Source of the DNA: Pseudokineococcus lusitanus
Lineage (GTDB): Bacteria; Actinomycetota; Actinomycetes; Actinomycetales; Quadrisphaeraceae
Assembly (NCBI RefSeq): GCF_003751265.1
Contig: NZ_RJKN01000002.1
Coordinates: 186,001-250,000, forward strand
Reading direction: 5' to 3'
Length of the DNA: 64,000 bases
The notes beneath the pieces are model-generated. The model was not told the DNA's origin, made no database searches, and saw only the letters and a list, made by a program, of their open reading frames with translations. Shown piece after piece: positions 34,423 through 45,431 of this stretch. Within the stretch, counting starts at the first letter, position 1. The number at the start of each line of letters is the position of its first letter. The position numbers were made by a program, and so were the translations under genes.

Positions 34423-35175
34423 ATGAGCACGCCCACCACCACCGTCGGCGCCGGACTCGCCGGCCGCACCGTCCTCGTCACGGGGGCCGCCGGGGGCATC
34501 GGCGGCGCGATCGTGCGGCGGCTGGTCGCCGCCGGGGCCGACGTCGTCGCCGCCGGCCGGGACGAGGCCGGGCTGGCGGCGATCGTGGCCGAGACCGGCG
34601 CCCGCCCCCTCGCCTTCGACGTCGAGCACGAGGAGAGCGTCCGCGGCGCCCTCGAGGGCCTCGACCTCTACGGCGTCGTCAACTGCGCCGGCTTCGGCGG
34701 CGAGATCGCCACGCCCATGGACACCGACATCGACGTCTTCGACCGGGTGGTCCGCATCAACGCGCGCGGCGCCCTGCTCGTCCTCAAGTACGCCTCGCGG
34801 TCGATGGTCCGCCTGGGCCGCGGCGGCGCCGTCGTCAACGTCTCGAGCCAGGCGAGCCTCGTGGCCCTGCCCGGCCACATCTCCTACGGCTCGTCCAAGG
34901 CGGCGCTGGACAACATCACGCGCGTCGGCGCCCTGGAGCTCGGGGGCCACGGCATCCGCGTCAACGGCGTCAACCCGACGGTCGTCATGACGCCCATGTC
35001 CGCCTGGTACTGGGGCCGGGAGGACGTCGAGACGCCCTTCCTCGAGGCGATGCCGCTCCACCGCTGGGCCACCGAGGACGAGATCGCCGCCCCGGTCGTC
35101 TTCCTGCTCAGCGACGACGCCTCGATGATCACCGGCGTCTCGCTCGCGGTCGACGGCGGGTACAGCTGCCGCTGA
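34423..35175 (+). CDS. SDR, L-xylulose reductase (DCXR)-like
   Basis: 250 residues. Rossmann motif TGAAGGIGGAIV near 21-32, DVEHEESVRGAL, NCAG, catalytic Ser in NVSSQASL, Tyr-x-x-x-Lys in YGSSKAAL, and VNPTVVMTPMSAWYW, a signature shared with L-xylulose/carbonyl reductases (DCXR group). It probably interconverts a ketose and a polyol with NAD(P)H. GAGGAGC precedes the ATG. It is downstream of the importer terminator, so it is likely transcribed separately, but its position suggests the same sugar or polyol pathway. Confidence 0.85.
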   Translation: MSTPTTTVGAGLAGRTVLVTGAAGGIGGAIVRRLVAAGADVVAAGRDEAGLAAIVAETGARPLAFDVEHEESVRGALEGLDLYGVVNCAGFGGEIATPMDTDIDVFDRVVRINARGALLVLKYASRSMVRLGRGGAVVNVSSQASLVALPGHISYGSSKAALDNITRVGALELGGHGIRVNGVNPTVVMTPMSAWYWGREDVETPFLEAMPLHRWATEDEIAAPVVFLLSDDASMITGVSLAVDGGYSCR

Positions 35176-35190
35176 GCCCGCCGGGCCCAC

Positions 35191-35242
35191 GACGGACGAA
35201 GCCCCCGACCCGCGCGTCCGCGGGTCGAGGGCTTCGTCCGTC
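35191..35242. terminator. strong bidirectional terminator
   Basis: A 14-bp perfect stem (35191-35204 with 35229-35242) extended by GACCCG/CGGGTC after a two-base mismatch, loop of 8 nt. It ends the SDR gene and also lies 14 nt beyond the 3' end of the leftward tRNA-Arg. Confidence 0.8.
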
Positions 35243-35256
35243 GCTGTCTCAACGAG

Positions 35257-35329
35257 CGCGCCCGGAGGGACTCGAACCCCCAACCTTCTGATCCGTAGTC
35301 AGATGCTCTATCCGTTGAGCTACGGGCGC
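35257..35329 (-). tRNA. tRNA-Arg (anticodon ACG)
   Basis: 73 nt folding into a full cloverleaf on the minus strand: acceptor GCGCCCG/CGGGCGC, D stem GCTC/GAGC, anticodon stem TCTGA/TCAGA with loop CTACGGA giving ACG at 34-36, T loop TTCGAGT. Discriminator G; CCA is not encoded. A34 would be modified to inosine, reading CGU, CGC and CGA. Confidence 0.95.
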
Positions 35330-35548
35330 AGCGGCCTGGCGAGCAGGCCGGGAGGAACAGTACCTGCAACCGGCCGAGGGCCGAAATCGAGATCCGTGGA
35401 CCGGCGGCGGACGCAACGACCCGAACGCAAGCCCTTGCTCGCTATCTGCAAGAACACGTCATCGAGCCTGTGACCTGCGTCTCGACCGGCCCTCGACCGG
35501 CCCTCAGCGGTACCTCCGGACGCGCCGCGGTCCCTAGCGTCCCGCCGC
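35330..35548 (+). promoter_or_regulatory. pckG upstream region with TAGCGT box
   Basis: 219 nt without a gene. TAGCGT at 35535-35540 ends 8 nt before the pckG ATG, so transcription could begin at or very near the start codon. No Shine-Dalgarno is visible. The left part should also contain the leftward tRNA-Arg promoter. Confidence 0.5.
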
Positions 35549-37387
35549 ATGACGACCACCGAGCACCGCCCGACGGCCGCCACCCCCTCCTCCCTGCACG
35601 GCACCTCGCACGCCCCCCTCGCGGCGTGGGTCGCGGAGGTCGCCGAGCTGACGCAGCCGGACGCCGTGCGCTGGGCCGACGGCTCCGAGACGGAGTGGCG
35701 CGGGATCACCGACGCCCTCGTCGCCGACGGCACCGCCCTGCGCCTCGACCCGGCCCGCAAGCCCGACAGCTTCCTCGTCCGGTCCGACCCGGACGACGTC
35801 GCCCGCGTCGAGGACCGGACCTTCATCTGCTCGCGGGACGAGCGGGACGCCGGCCCCACGAACAACTGGGTCGACCCCGACGTCATGCGCGCCGAGCTCA
35901 CCGGGCTGTTCCGGGGCTCGATGCGCGGCCGGACGATGTACGTCGTCCCCTTCGTCATGGGGTCGCTGCAGGCCGACCCGCCGATGTTCGGCGTCGAGAT
36001 CACCGACTCCCCCTACGTCGTCGCCTCGATGCACGTCATGGCGACGGTGGGCGCGGACGTGCTCGCCGAGCTCGAGCGCCGCGAGGCGGACTTCGTCCCG
36101 TGCCTGCACTCCGTCGGCGCGCCGCTCGAGCCGGGCCAGGAGGACGTCCCGTGGCCGTGCAACGAGACCAAGCGGATCGTCCACTTCCCCGAGGAGCGCT
36201 CGATCTGGAGCTTCGGCTCGGGCTACGGCGGCAACGCCCTGCTGGGCAAGAAGTGCTACGCGCTGCGGATCGCCTCGGTCATCGGGCGGGACGAGGGCTG
36301 GCTCGCCGAGCACATGCTCGTCCTGCGCCTCACCAGCCCCCGGCAGGAGGTCCACCACCTCGCCGCCGCCTTCCCCAGCGCCTGCGGCAAGACGAACCTC
36401 GCCATGCTGCAGACGACGCTGCCCGGCTGGACGGCGGAGACGGTCGGCGACGACATCGCGTGGATCCGGCCGGACGGCGAGGGCGGCCTCACGGCGGTCA
36501 ACCCCGAGGCGGGCCTCTTCGGCGTCGCCCCCGGCACCGGGTGGTCGACCAACCCGACGGCGATGCGCGCCGTCTCGGCCGGGCGGTCGATCTTCACCAA
36601 CGTCGCGCTGACCGACGACGGCGACGTGTGGTGGGAGGGGATGACCGACGAGCCGCCGGCGCACCTCGTCGACTGGCGCGGCGAGAGCTGGACGCCGGAC
36701 GCGGGCCGGCCGGCCGCGCACCCGAACTCGCGGTTCTGCACGCCGATCCACCAGCTGCCGGGCCTGGCCGCCGAGTACGACGACCCGCGCGGCGTGCCGC
36801 TGTCCGCGGTGCTCGTCGGCGGTCGTCGGCGAACGACCGTGCCGCTCGTCGTCGAGGCGCGGGACTGGCGCCACGGCACCTTCCTCGCCGCCACGCTGTC
36901 GTCCGAGACGACGGCCGCCGCGACCGGGGAGGTCGGCGTGGTCCGCCGCGACCCCGTGGCGATGCTCCCGTTCATCGGCTACGACGCGGGCGACTACCTC
37001 TCGCACTGGCTCGCCGTCGGCGAGGGCACCGACCCGGCCCGGAGGCCGCGCGTGTTCTGCGTCAACTGGTTCCGCCGCGGCGACGACGGCCGCTTCCTGT
37101 GGCCGGGCTTCGGGGAGAACACCCGGGTGCTGGCCTGGGTCGTCGACCGGCTCGAGGGCCGCGGCGAGGCCGTCGAGACACCCGTCGGCCTCGTCCCGCC
37201 GGCCGGGGCGCTCGACCTCTCGGGCCTCGACGTGGACCCGGCCGACGTCACGGCCGCCCTGGCGGTCGACGTCGAGGAGTGGCGGGCCGAGCTGCCGGAG
37301 ATCGAGGCGTGGCTCGACCTGCTGGGCCCGACCGTGCCGCAGGCCCTCCACGACGAGCTGGACGGCCTCCGGCGCCGCCTGCGCTGA
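35549..37387 (+). CDS. pckG: phosphoenolpyruvate carboxykinase (GTP)
   Basis: 612 residues, typical for the GTP-dependent enzyme. The P-loop with reactive Cys279 is in [12 protein letters not shown], the metal-binding [10 protein letters not shown] follows, and [26 protein letters not shown] and the C-terminal [22 protein letters not shown] are diagnostic. It converts oxaloacetate to PEP, the first committed gluconeogenic step, needed when growing on acids such as the propionyl-CoA-derived ones handled near 8-16 kb. Starts close to a TAGCGT box, ends at a strong hairpin. Confidence 0.97.
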   Translation: MTTTEHRPTAATPSSLHGTSHAPLAAWVAEVAELTQPDAVRWADGSETEWRGITDALVADGTALRLDPARKPDSFLVRSDPDDVARVEDRTFICSRDERDAGPTNNWVDPDVMRAELTGLFRGSMRGRTMYVVPFVMGSLQADPPMFGVEITDSPYVVASMHVMATVGADVLAELERREADFVPCLHSVGAPLEPGQEDVPWPCNETKRIVHFPEERSIWSFGSGYGGNALLGKKCYALRIASVIGRDEGWLAEHMLVLRLTSPRQEVHHLAAAFPSACGKTNLAMLQTTLPGWTAETVGDDIAWIRPDGEGGLTAVNPEAGLFGVAPGTGWSTNPTAMRAVSAGRSIFTNVALTDDGDVWWEGMTDEPPAHLVDWRGESWTPDAGRPAAHPNSRFCTPIHQLPGLAAEYDDPRGVPLSAVLVGGRRRTTVPLVVEARDWRHGTFLAATLSSETTAAATGEVGVVRRDPVAMLPFIGYDAGDYLSHWLAVGEGTDPARRPRVFCVNWFRRGDDGRFLWPGFGENTRVLAWVVDRLEGRGEAVETPVGLVPPAGALDLSGLDVDPADVTAALAVDVEEWRAELPEIEAWLDLLGPTVPQALHDELDGLRRRLR

Positions 37388-37396
37388 CACCGCCCC

Positions 37397-37469
37397 GACG
37401 ACGACGCGGCGCCGCCCCTCGACAGGGGCGGCGCCGCGTCGTCGTCAGGGGCGGCGCCGCGTCGTCGTC
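37397..37469. terminator. terminator with tandemly duplicated right arm
   Basis: A perfect 23-bp stem (37397-37419 with 37424-37446) around a 4-nt loop, followed at once by an exact second copy of the right arm at 37447-37469. It separates convergent pckG and the chemoreceptor gene, 9 and 11 nt from their stops. Either right-arm copy can pair with the single left arm. Confidence 0.85.
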
Positions 37470-37480
37470 AGGGACCGCGG

Positions 37481-39088
37481 TCAGCGGCGCCCCGCGAAGG
37501 CGTGGGCCATGTGCGCCTGCTCCTGCAGGACCGCGCCGATCCGCTCCTGCACCGAGCCGAGCCGGCTGATGAGCTCGCTCGTCTCGAGGATCCCGGCCGA
37601 GACCTCGCGGCTCGAGTCCTGGATGGTGCGGACCTGCTCGGAGACGCGGTCGGTGGCGGTCGCCGTCTCGCGGGCCAGCTGCTTGACCTCGCCGGCCACG
37701 ACGGCGAACCCGCGGCCGACGTCGCCGGCACGGGCCGCCTCGATGGTGGCGTTGAGCGCGAGGAGGTTGGTCTGCGCCGCGATTGAGGAGATGACGTCGA
37801 TGACGTCGCTGACGGCCGTCGACGCGCTGCCGAGCGCCTCCACGTCGGCGGTGAGGGTGGTGGCGCGGGCGACGGCCGCCTCGGCCGCCTCCCACGCCTC
37901 GGCCGTCGCCTGGCGCACCCGGTCGACCGTGCCCATGAGCTCGGAGGCGCTGCGGACGTCCTGCTCGGCCCGCCGGATCAGCGCGAGGTGCTGGGAGACG
38001 AGCTGGCCGACGCTGCGGAGCGCCTCCACGCGGGACGCGCTCAGCGCGCGGACGTCGTCGTGCGTGAAGAAGTCCATGGTGCCGACGACCTCGTGGTCGA
38101 CGACGAGCGGCAGGCAGACGCCGGAGCGGACCCCGGCGCGGACGGCGGCAGGCGCCCGGACGCAGTCGGTGTCGCCGAGGTCGCGCACGAAGACGAGGTC
38201 CCGGTCGCGCCAGACCTGCCCGGCCAGCCCCTCCCCCCGGCGGAAGACCGCGGCCCGGGTGACGCGGCGGAACTCCTCGGCCTCCGACCCGGCCTCGACG
38301 CCGAAGCGGAGGACGTCGTCGTCGACGACGAAGTGCGAGGCGTAGACCCACCCGAAGGCCGAGCGCACCGACTCGAGGGCCCGGCGGACCGCCGTCTCCT
38401 CGTCGCGGGCGTCGCCGACGGCCTCGACGACCGTCGTCACGGCGTGCCGGTCGCTGGCCGTCGCGGTCAGCTCGGCCGAGGCGACGGCGCCGCGCCGGGC
38501 CTGGGAGGCGATGCGCCACAGCGCCGCCCACTTCTCGCCGCGGGCGCCCGCGAAGGGCATGGCGCCGTCGGTGTAGTACTCCTGCAGCGCCACGACGCGG
38601 CCGTCCTCGACGACCGGCACGCAGCACCCCGAGGTCATCCCGGCGGCCTCGGCGGCGCGCCAGCGCGGGCACAGGACGGGGTCCTCGGTGGAGGACAGGA
38701 CGGTGCGGTGGGCCACGAGCGCCCGCTGCAGCAGGCCCTCCGGGGCCGTCTCGAGCGGGCCGGCCAGGACGCCGACGAGGTCGCCGGCCTCGGCGGCACG
38801 GCGCCAGCGGCCCTCGGCGGCGGGCAGCCAGAGCGCGCCGTAGCGCAGCGACAGGGCGGGGACGAGCGTCGTGACGACCCGCGCGTGGGCGTCGACGTCG
38901 TCGCGCACCCCCGCGTCGAGCGCGACGATGACCTCCTCGAGGGCCTCGACGTCGCGCGGCGGCGTGAAGGGGCGACCGGCGGGCGCGGCGCTCCCGGGCG
39001 CCGGGGAGGGCGCACCGGGGGCCGTGGCCGTCCCCGGGGTCGCGGGCACGGCGCCCGGACGGTGCTTCCTCGAGCGGTGGCGCAGCAC
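37481..39088 (-). CDS. soluble GAF-GAF methyl-accepting chemotaxis-type receptor
   Basis: 535 residues, no transmembrane segment or signal peptide. GAF-like domains at ~60-195 ([36 protein letters not shown]) and ~215-350 ([37 protein letters not shown]). The C-terminal ~130 residues are the chemoreceptor coiled-coil hairpin with the conserved tip [20 protein letters not shown] and [14 protein letters not shown]. It should signal to CheA/CheW from the cytoplasm in response to a bound small molecule or redox state. No other che gene is near. GTG 39088 has AAGGGGAACC upstream; the N-terminal ~45 residues are Pro/Ala-rich and may start later. Confidence 0.85.
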   Translation of the reverse strand: MLRHRSRKHRPGAVPATPGTATAPGAPSPAPGSAAPAGRPFTPPRDVEALEEVIVALDAGVRDDVDAHARVVTTLVPALSLRYGALWLPAAEGRWRRAAEAGDLVGVLAGPLETAPEGLLQRALVAHRTVLSSTEDPVLCPRWRAAEAAGMTSGCCVPVVEDGRVVALQEYYTDGAMPFAGARGEKWAALWRIASQARRGAVASAELTATASDRHAVTTVVEAVGDARDEETAVRRALESVRSAFGWVYASHFVVDDDVLRFGVEAGSEAEEFRRVTRAAVFRRGEGLAGQVWRDRDLVFVRDLGDTDCVRAPAAVRAGVRSGVCLPLVVDHEVVGTMDFFTHDDVRALSASRVEALRSVGQLVSQHLALIRRAEQDVRSASELMGTVDRVRQATAEAWEAAEAAVARATTLTADVEALGSASTAVSDVIDVISSIAAQTNLLALNATIEAARAGDVGRGFAVVAGEVKQLARETATATDRVSEQVRTIQDSSREVSAGILETSELISRLGSVQERIGAVLQEQAHMAHAFAGRR

Positions 39089-39219
39089 GGTTCCCCTTCC
39101 CGGGCCGACGGCAGGGGACCACCGACCTCCGCGGGAGGCATCGGCACACGGGGCCACGACCTGCAGCCCTGCGGGAGGCGTATTGCGGGGCGCCGCCGGG
39201 CGTCTGTACCCTCGCCCGC

Positions 39220-39313
39220 GGAGGCGTCGCCTAGTCAGGTCTATGGCGCCCGCCTGCTAAGCGGGTTTGGGGCCAAAACCCCATCGCGGGTTCAAATCCC
39301 GCCGCCTCCGCCA
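39220..39313 (+). tRNA. tRNA-Ser (anticodon GCT)
   Basis: Class II tRNA with a long variable arm. Acceptor GGAGGCG/CGCCTCC, anticodon stem CCCGC/GCGGG with loop CTGCTAA giving GCT, T loop TTCAAAT. The body is 39220-39310, and 39311-39313 encodes CCA. TACCCT at 39207-39212 is a plausible -10 box. Confidence 0.96.
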
Positions 39314-39399
39314 CGGCCCCCAGCGCCCGCCCCCGAGGCGGGGCTGGGGGTTCCTCGCGTCGGGGGCCGGGCGTCCGGAGCGTCCCGGCCGGAGGGGCC

Positions 39400-40896
39400 T
39401 CAGCTGGCGGCGCAGATGTCCTCGGCGCCGGAGCGCGCCTCGATGGTGGCGGCCGCGGTGGGCTCCGCCTCGGCCCGGTCCGGCAACGGCTGGTCGCCGA
39501 GGCGGTTGGGGACCTCGACGACGGCGGGCGCCCCCGTGCCGAGCGTGACGACGAGGGTGCCGGTCAGGCTCGGGTCCTCGACGACGTTCGCCCCGGGGAA
39601 GGCGGCGGCCACGGTCTCGGCCGCGGCCTCGGCCCCCGTCGGGTAGGTGACGCGGACGCCGTCGAACGCGCCCGCCTCGGCGTTGCCGAGCGCGCCGATG
39701 CCGAAGCCCTGCAGCGCCAGGTCCTCGGCCGCCTCGCCGGCCTTCCCCCCGAGACCCGTGCCGTTGAGGACGTCGACGACGACGTCGGCCGGGGAGACGG
39801 TGAGCGGCTCGGGCGTCGCCGCGGGCGTCGGCTCCGGCTCGGGCTCCGAGCCGGGCAGCGGGGAGTCGGTACGGATGGCGGCCCAGAGGTCCGCGGCCGC
39901 GGGCGCCCACTGGAGGCGGTTGGGGTCCGGCGCGTACTCCTCGAAGGGCACGGTGACGAAGGAGACGTCGTCGGGCCGCAGCGAGGACATGCTCTGCGCC
40001 AGCCCGGTGAGGTCGCCGATGCTCGCGAGCCCGGGGTCGGTTGTCAGGGAGCTCGTCGCGGCGTCGAGGAAGCGGAAGAGACGGTCCGGCCGCAGGAGGA
40101 TGCCCGCGCTCGTGACCTCCTGGACCATCGAGGAGAGGAACTGCTGCTGGCGGCCGATGCGGCTCACGTCGCTGCCGTCGCTGCCCGCGAAGTTGTAGCG
40201 GGCGCGCACGTACGCCAGCGCCTGGTCGCCGGACACCCGGCTGATCCCGGCGGGCAGGTCGAGGTGGCTCTTCTCGTCCTGGACGGCCTCGGGCAGGCAC
40301 ACGTCCACGCCGCCGAGGGCGTCGACCATGTCCTGGAAGCCGTCGAAGTCGACGACGGCGAAGTGGTCGATCCGGATGCCGGTGTTGTCCTCGACGGTCT
40401 GGATGGCGCACGCCGGCCCGCCGCCCGCGAGGGCCGAGTTGAACATCGCCGTCCGCGGCTCGCCGTCGGGGTTGCCCCGGGCGCAGCCGGGGACCTCCAC
40501 CATCGAGTCGCGGGGGATGCTCACGGCCACGGCGCTCTTCCGGTCGCCCGCGACGTGGACGAGGAGCGTCGTGTCCGACCCGCCGCCGCCGATGTCCCCG
40601 CCGAAGGACCCGCTGTCGCGCAGGCCCGACCGGTCGTCCGACCCCATGACGAGGATCTGCAGCGGCTCGTACGTGGTGTCGCCCGCCGCCTCGTCGACCG
40701 GGCGGTCGCCGCCCAGCTGGGCGTCGACGTCGACCGACGTGATGTTGCTCCCGAGCCGGGAGACCACGGCCGCGCCGGCCGCACCGCCGACCACCGTGAC
40801 CCCGACGACCGCGGCGGCGGCACCGGCGACGACGCGTCGCGCGGTGGACCGGGGACGGACGTGGCGGCCGGCGGCCGTGCGGGCGGCGGGACTCAT
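39400..40896 (-). CDS. LytR-CpsA-Psr (LCP) family cell wall ligase
   Basis: 498 residues: basic cytoplasmic N-terminus, one membrane anchor at ~22-45, LCP catalytic domain ~75-250 (ILVMGSDDRSG; AVSIPRDSMVEVPGC; GGVDVCLPEAV; LAYVRARYNFAGSDVSR-type Arg/Asp motif), and a C-terminal LytR_C domain ~365-450 (VVVDVLNGTGLGGKA). LCP enzymes transfer undecaprenyl-phosphate-linked glycopolymers to peptidoglycan. A Pro/Glu-rich linker connects the two domains. Divergent from the penicillin-binding protein gene, so a 280-nt shared upstream region serves two cell-wall genes. Confidence 0.92.
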   Translation of the reverse strand: MSPAARTAAGRHVRPRSTARRVVAGAAAAVVGVTVVGGAAGAAVVSRLGSNITSVDVDAQLGGDRPVDEAAGDTTYEPLQILVMGSDDRSGLRDSGSFGGDIGGGGSDTTLLVHVAGDRKSAVAVSIPRDSMVEVPGCARGNPDGEPRTAMFNSALAGGGPACAIQTVEDNTGIRIDHFAVVDFDGFQDMVDALGGVDVCLPEAVQDEKSHLDLPAGISRVSGDQALAYVRARYNFAGSDGSDVSRIGRQQQFLSSMVQEVTSAGILLRPDRLFRFLDAATSSLTTDPGLASIGDLTGLAQSMSSLRPDDVSFVTVPFEEYAPDPNRLQWAPAAADLWAAIRTDSPLPGSEPEPEPTPAATPEPLTVSPADVVVDVLNGTGLGGKAGEAAEDLALQGFGIGALGNAEAGAFDGVRVTYPTGAEAAAETVAAAFPGANVVEDPSLTGTLVVTLGTGAPAVVEVPNRLGDQPLPDRAEAEPTAAATIEARSGAEDICAAS

Positions 40897-41177
40897 GCGG
40901 GGCGACCTCTTCCGCTGGGGGGCAGGACGGCGGTGCGTCGGTGCGGGGGTGCGGCGCCGGCGGTCACGGGCGGGGCCGGTGGCACGCGCGGGCGCGCCGA
41001 TGGTACGACCGGACCCTGCGAGGACGCTGTGCCGGACGAGGAGCCGGGCCCGGTGCTCGCCCGTCCGGCGGCCGCGGCGGCCCCGCAGCGCCCGCGCTCC
41101 GCACGGGACCGGCTGCGCACGACGGCCTCCCGCCGCGTCCTGCCCCGCGACCGGCCGCGGGGTGGCACTCTCGCCCC
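40897..41177. promoter_or_regulatory. shared upstream region of LCP and PBP genes
   Basis: 281 nt between divergent cell-wall genes. An open frame continues upstream of the PBP start but codes for Arg/Gly-rich sequence with no membrane anchor, so I leave it unannotated. No clear operator seen. Confidence 0.3.
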
Positions 41178-43184
41178 GTGCCGTCTCCCTCGCGCCGGAC
41201 CGTCGCCGTCGCCGTCAGCGCCCTCCTCGTCGTCGGCCTCGGGGTCGGCGGCGCCGTCGCCCTCGCCGGCCGCGCCGACCGCGAGCGCGACGACGCCGCG
41301 CGGGCCGCGGCCGAGGCCGTCGTGGCCGCCTGGACCGCCGACGACCTGTCGGCCGCGCCCGTGCGGCCGGCGGGGGGCGGGGGCGGCGCCGACGAGGTCG
41401 CCGCCGCCTACGCCGCGACCGTCGAGGGCGTGGGCGACCTGCGGCCCGAGGTGACGCTCGTCGACGTCGTCCGCCCCGAGGGCTCCGAGGGCACGGGGGC
41501 CACCGCGACGGCGACCCTGCGGCTCTCGTGGGCGGTCGGCCCCGGCCGCACGACGGAGACCGAGCTACCGCTGACCGCCACGGGCGACGACCGCGAGACG
41601 TCGGGGTGGACGGCGGAGTGGTCCGCCGGCGTCGTCGACCCGGCGCTCGCCGAGGGCGACGCGCTCGGCCTCGACCGCACGCCCGCGGTGCGCGGCGACG
41701 TCGTCGACCGGAAGGGCGAGCCGCTCGTCGAGGAGCGCCCGGTCGTCGACGTGCAGGTGAACCCGGCGCTCGTCGAGGACGTCGACGCACTGGTCGCCCG
41801 GCTGTCGGCCGAGCTCGGCGTCGACGGCGCGTCCCTCGCCGAGCGCATCGCCGCGGCGCCGGAGGGGCAGGCGGTCGAGGTCATCACGCTGCGGCAGGCC
41901 GCCTGGGAGGAGGTCCGCGACCGCGTCCGCCTCCCCGGGGTGCAGACGCTCGCGGGCACGCGCCCCCTCGCGCCGACGGCCGCCTTCGCCCGCGGCCTCC
42001 TCGGCACCGTCGGCGAGGCGACCGCCGAGGTCGTCGAGCAGTCGGAGGGGCGGGTGGCGGCGGGCGACGTCGCCGGGCTGTCCGGCGTGCAGCGGCAGTA
42101 CGACGAGCGGCTCGCCGGCACGGCCGGCACCGCGCTGGTCCGGGTGCCCGGCGGCGCGCTGCCCGTCGAGGAGGGCGCCGACGCCCCCGCGGGCGAGCCG
42201 TCGGTGCTCGTGGAGTCCGCGCCGGTGGACGGGCAGGACGTGCAGCTGTCCCTCGACGTCGACGTGCAGCTGGCGGCCGACGCCGCCCTCGCCGCGGCGG
42301 GCGCGAGCGGGGCCCTCGTCGTCGTCGACGTGGAGAGCGGGGACCTGCTCGCCGTCTCGAGCGCCCCGTCCACGGGCGCCGACCTCGCGCTGACGGGTCA
42401 GTACGCGCCCGGCTCCACCTTCAAGGTCGTGACGACGCAGGCGCTGCTCGCGGCGGGCCTCTCCCCCGACGAGACCGTCGACTGCCCCGCGACGGCGACC
42501 GTGGACGGCCGCTCCTACGGCAACGCCGAGGGCGGCGAGCTGGGCGCGGTGCCCTTCTCGCTCGACTTCGCGCGCTCGTGCAACACGGCCTTCGTGTCGC
42601 TGCGGGACCGGCTGGGGCCCACGTCGCTCGCCGAGGCGGCGGCGCCGCTCGGCCTCGGCGGCGACTGGGAGGTCGGCGTGCCGCTCTTCACGGGCGACGT
42701 CCCGACGACGGAGGGCGAGACCGACCTGGCGAGCTCGATGATCGGCCAGGGCCGCGTGCTCGCGAGCCCGGCGGCCATGGCCGTCGCGACGTCGACCGTG
42801 GCCCGCGGCTCCTGGCTCGCGCCCCGCGTCGTCCTCGACCCGGCGCCGGCGGAGGCCGCCGCACCGCCGGGGCCGGTGGCGGACCTCGCCGTCGTGCGCG
42901 ACCTCATGCGCCTCGTCGTCACCGACGGGACGGCGTCCGCCCTCGCCGACGTCCCGGGCGAGCCCGTCGTCGCGAAGACCGGCACCGCCGAGACGGGCGA
43001 GCCGGGCCCCGACGGCACCCTCCCGACGAACGCCTGGACGGTGGCCGCCCAGCCCGGCGCCGGGCCCGGCGCGGACGGCGTGGCCGTCGCCGCGCTCGTC
43101 GAGGGCGGTCGGGCGGGCGGCGCCGTCGCGGCCCCCGTCGTCGCGGACCTGCTCACGCAGCTGTCCGGCGCCGAGCAGGGCTGA
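41178..43184 (+). CDS. class B penicillin-binding protein with NTF2-like N-terminal domain
   Basis: 668 residues. A signal anchor follows immediately (RRTVAVAVSALLVVGLGV). Residues ~40-150 look like the NTF2/MecA_N domain, ~155-300 the PBP dimerisation region (GDVVDRKGEPLVEERPVVD), and ~345-660 the transpeptidase. Catalytic motifs: S413-x-x-K416 in PGSTFKVV, S467-C-N469, and K600-T-G in AKTGTAE. It crosslinks peptidoglycan; the MecA_N type sometimes gives low beta-lactam affinity. GTG 41178 is chosen because it places the anchor about 10 residues in. Confidence 0.9.
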   Translation: MPSPSRRTVAVAVSALLVVGLGVGGAVALAGRADRERDDAARAAAEAVVAAWTADDLSAAPVRPAGGGGGADEVAAAYAATVEGVGDLRPEVTLVDVVRPEGSEGTGATATATLRLSWAVGPGRTTETELPLTATGDDRETSGWTAEWSAGVVDPALAEGDALGLDRTPAVRGDVVDRKGEPLVEERPVVDVQVNPALVEDVDALVARLSAELGVDGASLAERIAAAPEGQAVEVITLRQAAWEEVRDRVRLPGVQTLAGTRPLAPTAAFARGLLGTVGEATAEVVEQSEGRVAAGDVAGLSGVQRQYDERLAGTAGTALVRVPGGALPVEEGADAPAGEPSVLVESAPVDGQDVQLSLDVDVQLAADAALAAAGASGALVVVDVESGDLLAVSSAPSTGADLALTGQYAPGSTFKVVTTQALLAAGLSPDETVDCPATATVDGRSYGNAEGGELGAVPFSLDFARSCNTAFVSLRDRLGPTSLAEAAAPLGLGGDWEVGVPLFTGDVPTTEGETDLASSMIGQGRVLASPAAMAVATSTVARGSWLAPRVVLDPAPAEAAAPPGPVADLAVVRDLMRLVVTDGTASALADVPGEPVVAKTGTAETGEPGPDGTLPTNAWTVAAQPGAGPGADGVAVAALVEGGRAGGAVAAPVVADLLTQLSGAEQG

Positions 43185-43240
43185 CCGGGGCCGTCGCCCC
43201 GCCGCCGGGCTCGGGGCCCCTCGGCGAGCGCGGCCCGGCC

Positions 43241-43304
43241 CCCGACGTGCGACCTCGTCGGGCCCCGTGATCGCTCACGGGGCCCGAGGAGGTCGCACGT
43301 CGGG
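43241..43304. terminator. 28-bp-stem bidirectional terminator
   Basis: A 16-bp stem (43241-43256 with 43289-43304) continues, after a 2-nt mismatch, in a 12-bp perfect inner stem (43259-43270 with 43275-43286), with tetraloop TCGC. Lies between convergent PBP and glgX, 8 nt from the glgX stop. Confidence 0.85.
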
Positions 43305-43312
43305 GGGGGTTG

Positions 43313-45361
<2,049 letters not shown>

Positions 45362-45431
45362 AGGCGTCGATCCTGCGTGGTCGCGCCCGCCCCCGCGATC
45401 CGGCGCCGTGCGGGGGCGGGGCGGGACGCCC

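Noticed and set aside
37424-37469. Tandem 23-bp repeat as a CRISPR or phage element
   Set aside because: Only two adjacent copies without spacers, and the unit is the arm of a terminator hairpin.
35257-39313. tRNA genes as integration sites of a genomic island
   Set aside because: No integrase, no direct repeat of the tRNA 3' end, and housekeeping genes (pckG) lie between them.
40941-41177. N-terminal extension of the penicillin-binding protein
   Set aside because: Would place 79 Arg/Gly-rich residues before the membrane anchor, unlike the family.
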